The notes beneath the pieces are model-generated. The model had not been told where the DNA came from. It saw only the letters and a program-made list of their open reading frames with translations, and made no database searches. Below are positions 40,367 through 48,555 of a stretch of DNA of 64,000 nucleotides, one piece after another. A program made the position numbers and the translations under genes. Positions within the stretch are counted from its first letter, which is position 1. Each line of letters begins with the position of its first letter. This stretch comes from Mycolicibacterium brumae (GTDB lineage: Bacteria; Actinomycetota; Actinomycetes; Mycobacteriales; Mycobacteriaceae), in contig NZ_CP104302.1 of assembly GCF_025215495.1 (NCBI RefSeq), forward strand, positions 3,224,001 through 3,288,000, given 5' to 3'.

Positions 40367-41806
40367 GTGACCGACGTCGCCGAGCCCAAGATCAAGACCT
40401 ACACACCGCTGTACGACGAGTACAACTACACCATCGACGATGTCGAGGGCGAACTCCCCGAGGACCTGCGCGGCACGCTGTACCGCAACGGGCCCGGGAA
40501 GATGGAGGCCGGCGGAACCCCGCTGGGGCACCTGTTCGACGGCGACGGGATGCTGTCGATGTTCACCATGGCCGACGGGAAGACGCACTTCCGCAACCGG
40601 TTCATCCAGACCAAGCACTATCAGAAATCCATCGTCTCCGACGCGGCGCCGTTCCGGGCGCTGGGCACCATGCGCGCCGGCGGGGTGCTGGCCAACGCGC
40701 TGCGATTCCCGGCGAATGTGGCCAACACCGCGGTGGTGATGCACGCCGGGAAGCTGCTGGCGCTGTGGGAGGGCGGTCGGCCCACCGAACTGGACCCGGA
40801 CACGCTGCGCACCAAGGGCGAGCACGACTTCGACGGCGAGCTGAAATGGCTGGGCGCGTTCTCCGCGCATCCCAAGTGGGACTGGGACACCGGGGAGCTC
40901 TTCAACTTCGGGATGGCGATGGCGCCGGTGCCGCGGCTGATCTGCTACCGGGTGGACCGGGCCGGGAAGATGCGCCGGCTCGCGCATGTGAACCTGCCCG
41001 GCCCGATGTTCAACCACGACGTCGGGCTGACCAAGAAGCACATGGTGTTCGTGGTGCCGCCGCTGGTGTTCCCGCTGCCGAAGTTCTTCGGCGCGGCGTT
41101 CGGGTTGCGCAACTACATGGACGCATTGGAGTACGACGCGTCGCGGGGCACCATGATCGCGCTGGTGCCCCGAGACGGCGGCAAACCCCGCATCCTGCAC
41201 ACCGATCCGCAACTGCACCTGCACATGTGCAACGCCTACGAGGACGGCGACGACACCGTCGTCGAACTGCTGAACTACCACGCCACCTGGGAGCAGCTCA
41301 ACGGGCAGCTGTCGGCGATCGACTCGCTCGCCGACACCGGGACGATGCCCTACGGCGGGATCCCGACCCGGATGCGGATCGGCCGCGGCGGTCGCATCTC
41401 GGTGGAGGAGTTCTCCGGCCTCAACGGCGAGTTCCCGGCCATCAACGTCAAGCGGATGGCCACCCGTAACCGCTACACCTACCTGTCGGCCGGTCTGGAC
41501 GGCAGCGTCGTCCCGAACGCGCTGGCCAAGATCGACGCCGACACCGGCAAGGAGACGCTGCTGCGGATGCCCGACGGGCACCTGCCGCACGAGGCGGTGT
41601 TCGCCGCCCGTCCGGACGCGCAGTCCGAGGACGACGGCTGGCTGTTGATGCCGGTGCTCGACGCGGTGAACAACATCGCCAACCTGACCATCGTCGACGC
41701 CCGCGATATCGAGGCCGGGCCGGTGTACACCGGCCGGCTGAGCCATCACCTGCCGTTGACGTTCCACGGCTGCTACACCCCGCGCGTGGCGAGGCCGCCG
41801 CGGTGA
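40367..41806 (+). CDS. Carotenoid-cleavage-type oxygenase (CCO) 2
   Basis: A 479-aa propeller oxygenase with the four iron-binding His: H168 in FSAHPKW, H217 in MFNHDVG, H286 in HLHMCNAYE (H-x2-N-x2-E) and H466 in TFHGCYTP. LYRNGPGKMEAGG and HLFDGDGMLSMF near the N-terminus are family typical. It is only distantly similar to CCO1 in this window, so the two probably cut different substrates or bonds. GTG 40367 was chosen. A TTG 4 codons earlier is open. It follows the D27-like gene by 25 bases and overlaps the next gene by 4. Confidence 0.92.
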   Translation: MTDVAEPKIKTYTPLYDEYNYTIDDVEGELPEDLRGTLYRNGPGKMEAGGTPLGHLFDGDGMLSMFTMADGKTHFRNRFIQTKHYQKSIVSDAAPFRALGTMRAGGVLANALRFPANVANTAVVMHAGKLLALWEGGRPTELDPDTLRTKGEHDFDGELKWLGAFSAHPKWDWDTGELFNFGMAMAPVPRLICYRVDRAGKMRRLAHVNLPGPMFNHDVGLTKKHMVFVVPPLVFPLPKFFGAAFGLRNYMDALEYDASRGTMIALVPRDGGKPRILHTDPQLHLHMCNAYEDGDDTVVELLNYHATWEQLNGQLSAIDSLADTGTMPYGGIPTRMRIGRGGRISVEEFSGLNGEFPAINVKRMATRNRYTYLSAGLDGSVVPNALAKIDADTGKETLLRMPDGHLPHEAVFAARPDAQSEDDGWLLMPVLDAVNNIANLTIVDARDIEAGPVYTGRLSHHLPLTFHGCYTPRVARPPR

Positions 41807-42495
41807 GGCGGGCGCTGGCGGCGCTGGCGGCGGTGGCTGTCACGCTCGCGGCCGCGCCCGCCGCGGCAGCCGATCCGCCGCTGTCGGCGGTCGGGCACGA
41901 GATCTCCGGTGTCGGACCGGATGGGTTGGGGCACTGGGTGGTTCGGTATCAGCGGCTGGCCGGATCCGGCCCGATCATCGACCGGATCAACGAGGTGATC
42001 GACGCCGAGGCGCGCGGGCAGGTGTCCACCTACGACGCCAGCGCGTCCAAGACCACCGACTGGACCCTCGACATCGACGGGGTGCTGGGGTTCCGGCCGG
42101 TGACCGTCTCGGCGCTGTTCACCGGGCTCTATGACACCGACCTGCCGAACATGCCGTTCCACACCGTCGGCACCCGGGTGTTCGACACCCGCAGCGGCAT
42201 CCTGATCTCCTGGGACAATCTGTTCGTCAACAAGCAGGAGGGGCTCAACCGGTTGTCGGAGGCGACCCGGGAGATCCTGCCGCAGACCTACGCCCCGCCG
42301 TCGCGGACCGGGGTGTGGCAGTTCGGCAGTGAGATCGCGCCGGTGGACGCCAACTACCGGTACTGGATCCCCACCGACGGGGGCATTGAATTGCATTTCG
42401 CCGATTGGCAATTCGGCCGCGGTCAGTCCTGGATCACCGTGCCGTGGGAGCGGGTGCGGGACCTGATCGCCCCGGAGTTCCAGGCGATCATCTAG
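41803..42495 (+). CDS. Secreted RsiV/DUF3298-like protein
   Basis: A 230-aa protein with a clear Sec signal peptide (RRALAALAAVAVTLAAAPAAAA). The mature region, GRVFDTRSGILISWDNLF-like in style (TVGTRVFDTRSGILISWDNLF, then ELHFADWQFGRGQSWITVPWE), resembles the DUF3298/RsiV-type extracytoplasmic domain that is common in mycobacterial secreted proteins. GTG at 41803 overlaps the CCO2 stop as GTGA, so a cell-envelope protein is coupled to an oxygenase. It may be an accessory factor of the import system, which is inferred only from position. Last gene of the operon. Confidence 0.75.
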   Translation: MRRALAALAAVAVTLAAAPAAAADPPLSAVGHEISGVGPDGLGHWVVRYQRLAGSGPIIDRINEVIDAEARGQVSTYDASASKTTDWTLDIDGVLGFRPVTVSALFTGLYDTDLPNMPFHTVGTRVFDTRSGILISWDNLFVNKQEGLNRLSEATREILPQTYAPPSRTGVWQFGSEIAPVDANYRYWIPTDGGIELHFADWQFGRGQSWITVPWERVRDLIAPEFQAII

Positions 42496-42560
42496 TCAGC
42501 AATGCCGGGTCGCAAGGAAAACCGGAGGAACGGAGGTTTTTCGCAGCGGGCCCGGCAATT

Positions 42561-43895
42561 TCAGCTCTGCCGGCCGACCGAGTCCGCCACGAAACCGGCC
42601 AGCCGCTGCGCGGTGTCGGAGTCGGCGGCTTCCACCATGACCCGCACCAACTGCTCGGTTCCCGACGGGCGCAACAGGATTCGCCCCGAATCGCCGAGCT
42701 CGTCCTCGGCGGCGCGGACGGCGGCCTGCACCTCCGGGGCCGCCGCGACGCCTGCCTTGTCGGCGACCGCCACGTTGATCAGCACCTGCGGCAGCGTGCG
42801 CATCGCCGAGGCCAGCTCGGCCAGCGACCGGCCGGTGGCGGCCATTTGCGACATCAATGCCAGCCCGGTGACGACACCGTCGCCGGTGGTGCCGAACGAT
42901 GGCAGCACGATGTGGCCGGACTGCTCACCGCCCAGGCTGAAATCACCGCCGCGCAGCTCTTCGAGCACGTAGCGGTCCCCGACCGCGGTGGTGCGGACCT
43001 CGATGCCGGCGGCGCGCATCGCCAGGTGCAGACCGAGGTTGCTCATCACGGTCGCGACCAAGGTGTTCGCCGCCAGCTGGCCCGCGGCCGACATGGCCAG
43101 CGCCAGCACCACCATGATGGCGTCGCCGTCGACGACCCGGCCGTCGGCGTCCACCGCCAGGCAGCGGTCGGCGTCGCCGTCGTGCGCCAAGCCCAGGTCG
43201 GCGCCGTGCTCGGTGACCGCGGCGGCCAGCACGTCCAGGTGTGTGGAACCGCAGCGGTCATTGATATTGAGGCCGTCGGGGCGGGCGTTGATGGCGATCA
43301 CCGAGGCGCCCGCGGCCCGGTAGGCGGCCGGCGCGGCCCGCGACGCGGCGCCGTTGGCGCAGTCGACCACCACGGTCAGGCCGTTCAGTGGCGAGGTGGC
43401 GGCGGCGCCGACGTGGGTGAGGTAGCGGTCCAGGGCGTCGACCGCCTCGGTGACCCGGCCGATCGCCGCGCCGACCGGGCGCTCCCCCGGCCCTGAGGCC
43501 AGCAGCTCGGCGATCCGGTCCTCGGTGTCGTCGTCGAGTTTGTGGCCGCCGTGGCCGAAGAATTTGATCCCGTTGTCGGGCATCGGATTGTGCGAGGCGG
43601 AGATCATCACGCCGAAGTCGGCGTCGTAGGCGCCGGTCAGGTAGGCGACGGCCGGGGTGGGCAGCACACCGGCCCGCAGCACGTCGACGCCTTCGCTGGT
43701 CAGTCCGGCGATGACCGCCGCCTCCAACATTTCGCCGCTGGCCCGCGGATCGCGGCCCACCACTGCGGTGCGGCGACGGTTCCCGGGGCGGCACAGCCGG
43801 CGGGCGGCAGCCGAACTCAGGCCGAGCGCCAACTCTGCGGTCAGATCGCGGTTGGCGACGCCTCGCACACCGTCGGTGCCGAACAGCCGGGACAC
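42561..43895 (-). CDS. glmM: Phosphoglucosamine mutase
   Basis: A 444-aa alpha-D-phosphohexomutase that converts glucosamine-6-P to glucosamine-1-P for peptidoglycan. The start [18 protein letters not shown] is diagnostic. The phosphorylated serine is S101 in [21 protein letters not shown]. Metal loop [14 protein letters not shown] and sugar-binding [10 protein letters not shown] follow, then [18 protein letters not shown] 43895 is 5 bases after AAAGGGG. It has the same direction as rpsI and rplM but is separated from them by a hairpin. Also called mrsA in mycobacteria. Confidence 0.97.
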   Translation of the reverse strand: MSRLFGTDGVRGVANRDLTAELALGLSSAAARRLCRPGNRRRTAVVGRDPRASGEMLEAAVIAGLTSEGVDVLRAGVLPTPAVAYLTGAYDADFGVMISASHNPMPDNGIKFFGHGGHKLDDDTEDRIAELLASGPGERPVGAAIGRVTEAVDALDRYLTHVGAAATSPLNGLTVVVDCANGAASRAAPAAYRAAGASVIAINARPDGLNINDRCGSTHLDVLAAAVTEHGADLGLAHDGDADRCLAVDADGRVVDGDAIMVVLALAMSAAGQLAANTLVATVMSNLGLHLAMRAAGIEVRTTAVGDRYVLEELRGGDFSLGGEQSGHIVLPSFGTTGDGVVTGLALMSQMAATGRSLAELASAMRTLPQVLINVAVADKAGVAAAPEVQAAVRAAEDELGDSGRILLRPSGTEQLVRVMVEAADSDTAQRLAGFVADSVGRQS

Positions 43896-43928
43896 GGCCA
43901 CCCCTTTCGTGAAGTTGCGGATACACCG

Positions 43929-43964
43929 CGGGCGGGCGCGCCGGAAGTGCGGCGCGCCCGCCCG
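43929..43964 (-). terminator. Hairpin after rpsI
   Basis: CGGGCGGGCGCGCCG (43929-43943) and CGGCGCGCCCGCCCG (43950-43964) are a perfect 15-bp stem around a 6-base loop. It lies 17 bases past the rpsI stop and ahead of glmM. No T-run follows, which is normal for mycobacterial terminators. Confidence 0.7.
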
Positions 43965-43980
43965 TGGTGCCAAAGGCCGA

Positions 43981-44448
43981 TCAGCGCTTGCTGTACTGAG
44001 GAGCCTTGCGGGCCTTCTTGAGGCCGTACTTCTTACGCTCGGTGGCGCGCGGGTCGCGGGTCAGGAAGCCGGCCTTCTTCAGCGCGGGACGGTCCTCGGG
44101 CGACACCAGGATCAGCGCGCGGGCGATCGCCAGGCGCAGCGCGCCGGCCTGCCCGGACGGGCCGCCACCATCGAGGTGGGCGTAGATGTCGAACGCGTCC
44201 ACCCGGTCCACGGTCACCAGCGGGGCCTTGATCAGCTGCTGGTGCACCTTGTTCGGGAAGTAGTTCTCCAGGGTGCGGCCGTCCAGGTTGAACTTGCCGG
44301 TGCCGGGCACCAGGCGAACCCGGACGACGGCTTCCTTGCGGCGGCCGACGGTCTGGATCGGACGGTCCAGGTAGACCGGCTCACGGGTGGCGGTCACCTC
44401 GACGGCCTCGGGGGTCTCGACGACCTCGACGGTTTCGATTTCGGTCAC
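43981..44448 (-). CDS. rpsI: 30S ribosomal protein S9
   Basis: A 155-aa ribosomal protein S9. Core motifs are [45 protein letters not shown] and the basic tail [18 protein letters not shown] that reaches the ribosomal P site. An acidic extension of about 30 residues at the N-terminus ([16 protein letters not shown]) is typical of mycobacterial S9. Overlaps the rplM stop by 4 bases and is co-transcribed with it. Confidence 0.98.
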   Translation of the reverse strand: MTEIETVEVVETPEAVEVTATREPVYLDRPIQTVGRRKEAVVRVRLVPGTGKFNLDGRTLENYFPNKVHQQLIKAPLVTVDRVDAFDIYAHLDGGGPSGQAGALRLAIARALILVSPEDRPALKKAGFLTRDPRATERKKYGLKKARKAPQYSKR

Positions 44449-44888
44449 TGGGCCACCTGCTTGATCTCATAGGTCTGGGGCTGCTGGGCGGCGTGCGGGT
44501 GGTTGGGGCCCGCGTAGACCTTCAGCTTCTTCTGAACCTGGCGGCTCAGCTTGTTGTGCGGCAGCATCCCGACGATCGCGTTCTCGACGACGCGGGTCGG
44601 GTGCTTGTCCAGCAGTTCGCCGATGGTGCGCTTGCGCAGACCGCCCGGGTAACCGGAGTGGCTGTAGGCGAACTTGTCGGTGAGCTTGTTGCCGGACAGG
44701 GAGATCTTCTCGGCGTTGATGACGATGACGAAGTCGCCCTCGTCGGTGTTCGGCGTGAAGGTCGGCTTGCCCTTGCCGCGCAGCAGATTTGCCGCGGCGA
44801 CAGCGAGCTGGCCGAGCCGCACGTCGGTGGCGTCGATGACGTACCACGCTCGCGTGGTGTCACCCGCCTTCGGCGTGTACGTAGACAC
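44445..44888 (-). CDS. rplM: 50S ribosomal protein L13
   Basis: A 147-aa ribosomal protein L13: [28 protein letters not shown] at the start, [16 protein letters not shown], then [32 protein letters not shown]. First gene of the rplM-rpsI operon. ATG at 44888. About 150 bases of leader separate it from a strong promoter at 45040. Confidence 0.98.
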   Translation of the reverse strand: MSTYTPKAGDTTRAWYVIDATDVRLGQLAVAAANLLRGKGKPTFTPNTDEGDFVIVINAEKISLSGNKLTDKFAYSHSGYPGGLRKRTIGELLDKHPTRVVENAIVGMLPHNKLSRQVQKKLKVYAGPNHPHAAQQPQTYEIKQVAQ

Positions 44889-45039
44889 AGCGCTACCTCT
44901 CGGTTATCCCCGGGTTGCCCCGAGGCTGGTGGATCCCGGGGTGAGCCGGGGGACGGTCAGTTGGCAGCCACCTGGATTCCCGGCGACCGACGTTGACCCG
45001 GGATCCGTGCCGCCGGAGGCGGACGCATGCCAACGAGGC

Positions 45040-45069
45040 ACTTTACCGGCGGGCATCCCCGCTGGTCAA
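45040..45069 (-). promoter_or_regulatory. Sigma-A-type promoter of rplM-rpsI
   Basis: On the minus strand TTGACC (45064-45069) and TAAAGT (45040-45045) are 18 bases apart. It lies in the 193-base gap between the HAD lipoprotein gene and rplM. The long leader between this promoter and rplM (about 44889-45033) is GC-rich with several short inverted repeats, so leader-based autoregulation is possible but not shown. Confidence 0.55.
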
Positions 45070-45081
45070 AACAGCCTCCGG

Positions 45082-46344
45082 TCAGTACACGCCGTCGACC
45101 TGCTCGCCGACCACGCTGCCGTCAGGTCGGCGCAGCGGGCCCTCGCCGCCGTCGGGCTCGATGTAGCCCTCGGTGGCGCACTCGTACGGCTCGGCCTGCT
45201 CCTTCGGCTCGATGAACATCGGGTTGACCAGCCAGTTCCCGTCGGCGTTGTCATACGCCGAGCACATGATCTCGGTCTTGTTCCGGTTGATCACCAGCCG
45301 CAGCGCGGTGGCGTCGGTCAGGAACGTGACGTCGGTGTCGGAGTCGCCGGCGCCGAACGCGGGCCGGTTGGGCTCGGGTTGCTGCTCGAACGCCGCGGCC
45401 CCGCTGACCCCGAACACCTCCTCGTTGACCCGGCAACGCTTGCCCTCGATGTACGGGATGGCGATCTCGCCGCCGCATTGGGCCAGCCGCGAGGTCAACA
45501 CGTCCCCGTCCCGCTCGGTGCGCACCCCCATCACCTTCTCCGCGGGCAGGCCCAGCTCGGCGGCCCAGACCCGGACCACCGGCTCGGCGGAGGCGGAGAT
45601 GATCCGCACGTCGAACCCGTTGGCCTGCAGGGTTTCGATCAGATCCCGCATCTGCGGGTAGTAGCGCACCCAGCCGGTCACGTCCTCGCTGCCCACCCGC
45701 TGCTCGGCGCCCTCGGCGGCGGCCAGGTTCTCCGCCTTGGCCGCTTCGACGAACTCGGTCAGCTCCGCTTCGGTCCAGCCGGCCTGCAGCTGCGCCGCCC
45801 ACGCGTAGGCCGGTTCGATCCGTCGGGCGTTGAAACCGGCGAAGGCGGGCTCCTCGGCCCGGGTTTCGCCCTCGGCGTAGACCGACAGGATCTCGTCGGC
45901 GCACGCGGTGTCGGTGTCGGTGGGCATCGGGGCGCCCGGCTTCGCCGCCGCGCAGGCCTTGCCCAGCGCCGCGGCGGCCGCCGGGGTGAGGAAGGCGCTG
46001 GTGGTGGTCCAGTCGCCGTCGGCGGGCGCGCGGAACTTGCCGTTGCGCAGCATCCAGAAGAAGGTGGCGTCGCCGATGTCGTTCTTTACGACGGTGTTGT
46101 CCCAGTCGAACAACGCCAGCGGCGCGGGGCCGCCATCGGGGGCGTCGCAGCTGCCGAGTTCGGCCAGCATGGCGTCCAGGCGATCGCGGTTGTCGCCGTA
46201 CCAGCCGGGGTCCTCGGCCAGCGTGCGGCAACCGGTGTCCGCGGCGGCCGTCGTCTCCGACGCTTCCTCGGCTGGGCTGCCGCAGCCGGCAGCGGCCAGC
46301 AGCGCGGTGACGGCGGGGACGAGCAGCAGACGGCGCATCGACAC
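45082..46344 (-). CDS. Secreted HAD-superfamily phosphatase lipoprotein
   Basis: A 420-aa HAD phosphatase exported as a lipoprotein: signal RRLLLVPAVTALLAAAGC with lipobox Cys21. Catalytic motif I is ALFDWDNTVVKND (nucleophile and acid Asp), motif II is IISASAEP, motif IV is FGAGDSDTDVTFL. The phosphoserine/phosphoethanolamine-phosphatase branch has such motifs. It ends the ethanolamine operon, 34 bases after eutC, so it could release ethanolamine from phosphoethanolamine outside the membrane (inferred). GTG 46344 has GGAG 8 bases upstream. ATG 46338 is an alternative. Confidence 0.85.
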   Translation of the reverse strand: MSMRRLLLVPAVTALLAAAGCGSPAEEASETTAAADTGCRTLAEDPGWYGDNRDRLDAMLAELGSCDAPDGGPAPLALFDWDNTVVKNDIGDATFFWMLRNGKFRAPADGDWTTTSAFLTPAAAAALGKACAAAKPGAPMPTDTDTACADEILSVYAEGETRAEEPAFAGFNARRIEPAYAWAAQLQAGWTEAELTEFVEAAKAENLAAAEGAEQRVGSEDVTGWVRYYPQMRDLIETLQANGFDVRIISASAEPVVRVWAAELGLPAEKVMGVRTERDGDVLTSRLAQCGGEIAIPYIEGKRCRVNEEVFGVSGAAAFEQQPEPNRPAFGAGDSDTDVTFLTDATALRLVINRNKTEIMCSAYDNADGNWLVNPMFIEPKEQAEPYECATEGYIEPDGGEGPLRRPDGSVVGEQVDGVY

Positions 46345-46378
46345 GGTGATTCTCCGTTTCGGGTGGGGTGGGTGGCCT

Positions 46379-47146
46379 TCAGCCGAGTTCGTCGAGGCGC
46401 TCGGCGCTGAGCTGCTCCGACCGGGAGGTGTCCTTGAGGTCCACCCCGGAACGCCCCAGCGCGCGGGCGCCGGTGACCAGGCCGGCGGTGATCCGGGCGG
46501 CTTCGGCGTAGCCCAGGCCGTCGGGCGGGTGGATATTGGACACGCAGTTGCGTTCGGCGTCGGAGCGGCCCGGCCGGGGCTGGTGGGTGAGGTAGACGCC
46601 GAGGCTGTCGGCGACCGACAGCCCGGGACGCTCCCCGATGATCACCAGCAGGGTGCGGAACCCGGACGCCGCCGCGATGTGGTCGCCGAGCGCGACCCGG
46701 GCCTGGGTGGCGATCACCGGCGGGGCCATGGTCAGCCCGGCCAGCGCCCCGGTCAGCGCGCCGAGCAGCGCCGCGCCGTGTTTGGCCAGCGCCGCCGGGG
46801 ACAGCCCGTCGGCCAGCACGAAGCCGACGTCCCAGTCGCCGGCGGTCAGGTTCATCGGTTCGGCGGGCAGCCGCCCGAGGTCCGGGCGGCGCAGGTACTC
46901 CGCCCGGTTGGCCGCGCGGCTGGTCACCACCGTCGGCTCGCCGAGGCCCACCTCGCGCGCCGCGGCGATCATGGCGTCGGTGTCCAGCGGCTCGTGCACG
47001 GCGTCGCGGGCGGCGGCGTGCGCGGCGGCCAGGTCCAGCACGTCGCGGCTGGGCAGCGAGTTGCCGGCCCGGCCCAGCCCGATCCGGGCCGAGGTGGTGG
47101 TGCGCAGCGCGCCCCAGAAGTCGGTGGCGGGTTCGTTTCCGGTCAT
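46379..47146 (-). CDS. eutC: Ethanolamine ammonia-lyase, small subunit
   Basis: A 255-aa EutC, the small subunit of the adenosylcobalamin-dependent lyase that splits ethanolamine to acetaldehyde and ammonia. Motifs are TTTSARIGLGRAGNSLPSRDVLDLAAAHAAARDAVH, VVTSRAANRAEYLRRPDLGR, VLADGLSPAAL, GERPGLSVADSLGVYLTH and CVSNIHPPDGLGYAEAA. ATG 47146 overlaps the eutB stop in ATGA. Length fits the family. Confidence 0.96.
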   Translation of the reverse strand: MTGNEPATDFWGALRTTTSARIGLGRAGNSLPSRDVLDLAAAHAAARDAVHEPLDTDAMIAAAREVGLGEPTVVTSRAANRAEYLRRPDLGRLPAEPMNLTAGDWDVGFVLADGLSPAALAKHGAALLGALTGALAGLTMAPPVIATQARVALGDHIAAASGFRTLLVIIGERPGLSVADSLGVYLTHQPRPGRSDAERNCVSNIHPPDGLGYAEAARITAGLVTGARALGRSGVDLKDTSRSEQLSAERLDELG

Positions 47147-48555
47147 GCGCCGCCTCCAGCGATCGCCCGCAGCGGTGAGCCGGCCACGTCGATGGGTGTC
47201 AGCCGGCCCAACTCGTCGGCCATCCCGACGCTGCGCAGCCACGCCTCGAACTCCGGGGCGGGCCGCAGCCCCAGGGTGCGCCGGGTGACCAGCACATCGT
47301 GGAACGACAGGCTCTGGTAGCCGAGCATGACGTCGTCGGCGCCGGGCACCGTGATGACGAACGCCACCCCGGCCGCGGCCAGCAGGGTCAGCAGCACGTC
47401 CATGTCGTTCTGGTCGGCTTCGGCGTGGTTGGTGTAGCAGACGTCGACGCCCATCGGCAGGCCCAGCAGTTTGCCGCAGAAGTGGTCCTCCAGGCCGGCG
47501 CGGATGATCTGCCGTCCGTCGTAGAGGTATTCCGGGCCGATGAACCCGACCACGGTGTTGACCAGCAGCGGCTGCAGTTCGCGGGCCACCGCGTAGGCGC
47601 GGGTCTCCAGGGTCTGCTGGTCCACCGGTTTGCCGCCGACGCCCAGGTGCGCCCCGGAGCTCAGCGCCGAGCCCTGCCCGGTCTCCAGGTACATGACGTT
47701 GTCGCCGACGGTTCCGCGGCGCAGCGACCGGGCCGCCTCGTTGCCCTCGCGCAGCAGCGCCATGTTGACGCCGAACGCCGAGTTGGCGCCCTCGGTGCCG
47801 GCGATGGACTGGAAGACCAGGTCGACGGGGGCGCCGGTCTCGATCAGGCCGATGGTGGTGGTGATGTGCGACAGCACGCAGGACTGGGTGGGGATGGCGA
47901 ATCGGGTGCGGATGTCGTCGAGCAGGTGCAGCAGGTCGGAGGTGGCGTGCGGGGAGTCGGTGGCCGGGTTGATGCCGATGACGGCGTCGCCGCTGCCCAG
48001 CAGCAGCCCGTCGAGCACGGCGGCGGCGATGCCGCGCGGGTCGTCGGTGGGGTGGTTCGGTTGCAGCCGGGTGGCCAGCGTGCCGGGCGTGCCGATGGTG
48101 GTGCGGAATCCGGCGCTGACCCGCAGCGCGGCGGCCACCGCGATGAGGTCCTGGTTGCGCATGATTTTGCTGACCGCCGCGACCATCTCGGGGGTGAGTC
48201 CGTCGGTGACGGCGCCGATGCGCGCCGCGGCGTCGTCGCCGGCGATGGCCTCCAGCAGCCAGTCCCGGAACCCGCCGACGCTCAGGTGCGAGATCTCCGA
48301 GAACGCCGTCCGGTCGTGGCCGTCGATGATCAGCCGGGTGACCTCGTCGGTCTCGTACGGCACCACCTGTTCTTCCAGAAACACGTCCAGCGGCACGTCG
48401 GCGAGCGCCCAGGCCGCGGCGGCCCGTTCGGCGTCGGTTTCGGCCGCGCAGCCGGCCAGCTGGTCGCCGGAGCGTTCCGGGGTGGCCTTGGCCATCAGCT
48501 CGACGAGCCCGTCGAAGCTGTAGTTCACCCCGGCGACCTGCTGGTGGCGTTTCAT
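47143..48555 (-). CDS. eutB: Ethanolamine ammonia-lyase, large subunit
   Basis: A 470-aa EutB, the catalytic TIM-barrel subunit that binds ethanolamine and adenosylcobalamin. Seen are LMAKATPERSGDQLAG, RTTIGTPGTLATRLQPNHPTDD, DAVIGINPATDS, VFQSIAGTEGANSAFGVNMALL, TGQGSALSSGAHLG and VDVCYTNHAEADQNDMDVLLTLL. ATG 48555 overlaps the permease stop (ATGA). No microcompartment shell genes are present, so this is the short, non-encapsulated pathway. It requires cobalamin made or imported elsewhere. Confidence 0.97.
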   Translation of the reverse strand: MKRHQQVAGVNYSFDGLVELMAKATPERSGDQLAGCAAETDAERAAAAWALADVPLDVFLEEQVVPYETDEVTRLIIDGHDRTAFSEISHLSVGGFRDWLLEAIAGDDAAARIGAVTDGLTPEMVAAVSKIMRNQDLIAVAAALRVSAGFRTTIGTPGTLATRLQPNHPTDDPRGIAAAVLDGLLLGSGDAVIGINPATDSPHATSDLLHLLDDIRTRFAIPTQSCVLSHITTTIGLIETGAPVDLVFQSIAGTEGANSAFGVNMALLREGNEAARSLRRGTVGDNVMYLETGQGSALSSGAHLGVGGKPVDQQTLETRAYAVARELQPLLVNTVVGFIGPEYLYDGRQIIRAGLEDHFCGKLLGLPMGVDVCYTNHAEADQNDMDVLLTLLAAAGVAFVITVPGADDVMLGYQSLSFHDVLVTRRTLGLRPAPEFEAWLRSVGMADELGRLTPIDVAGSPLRAIAGGGA

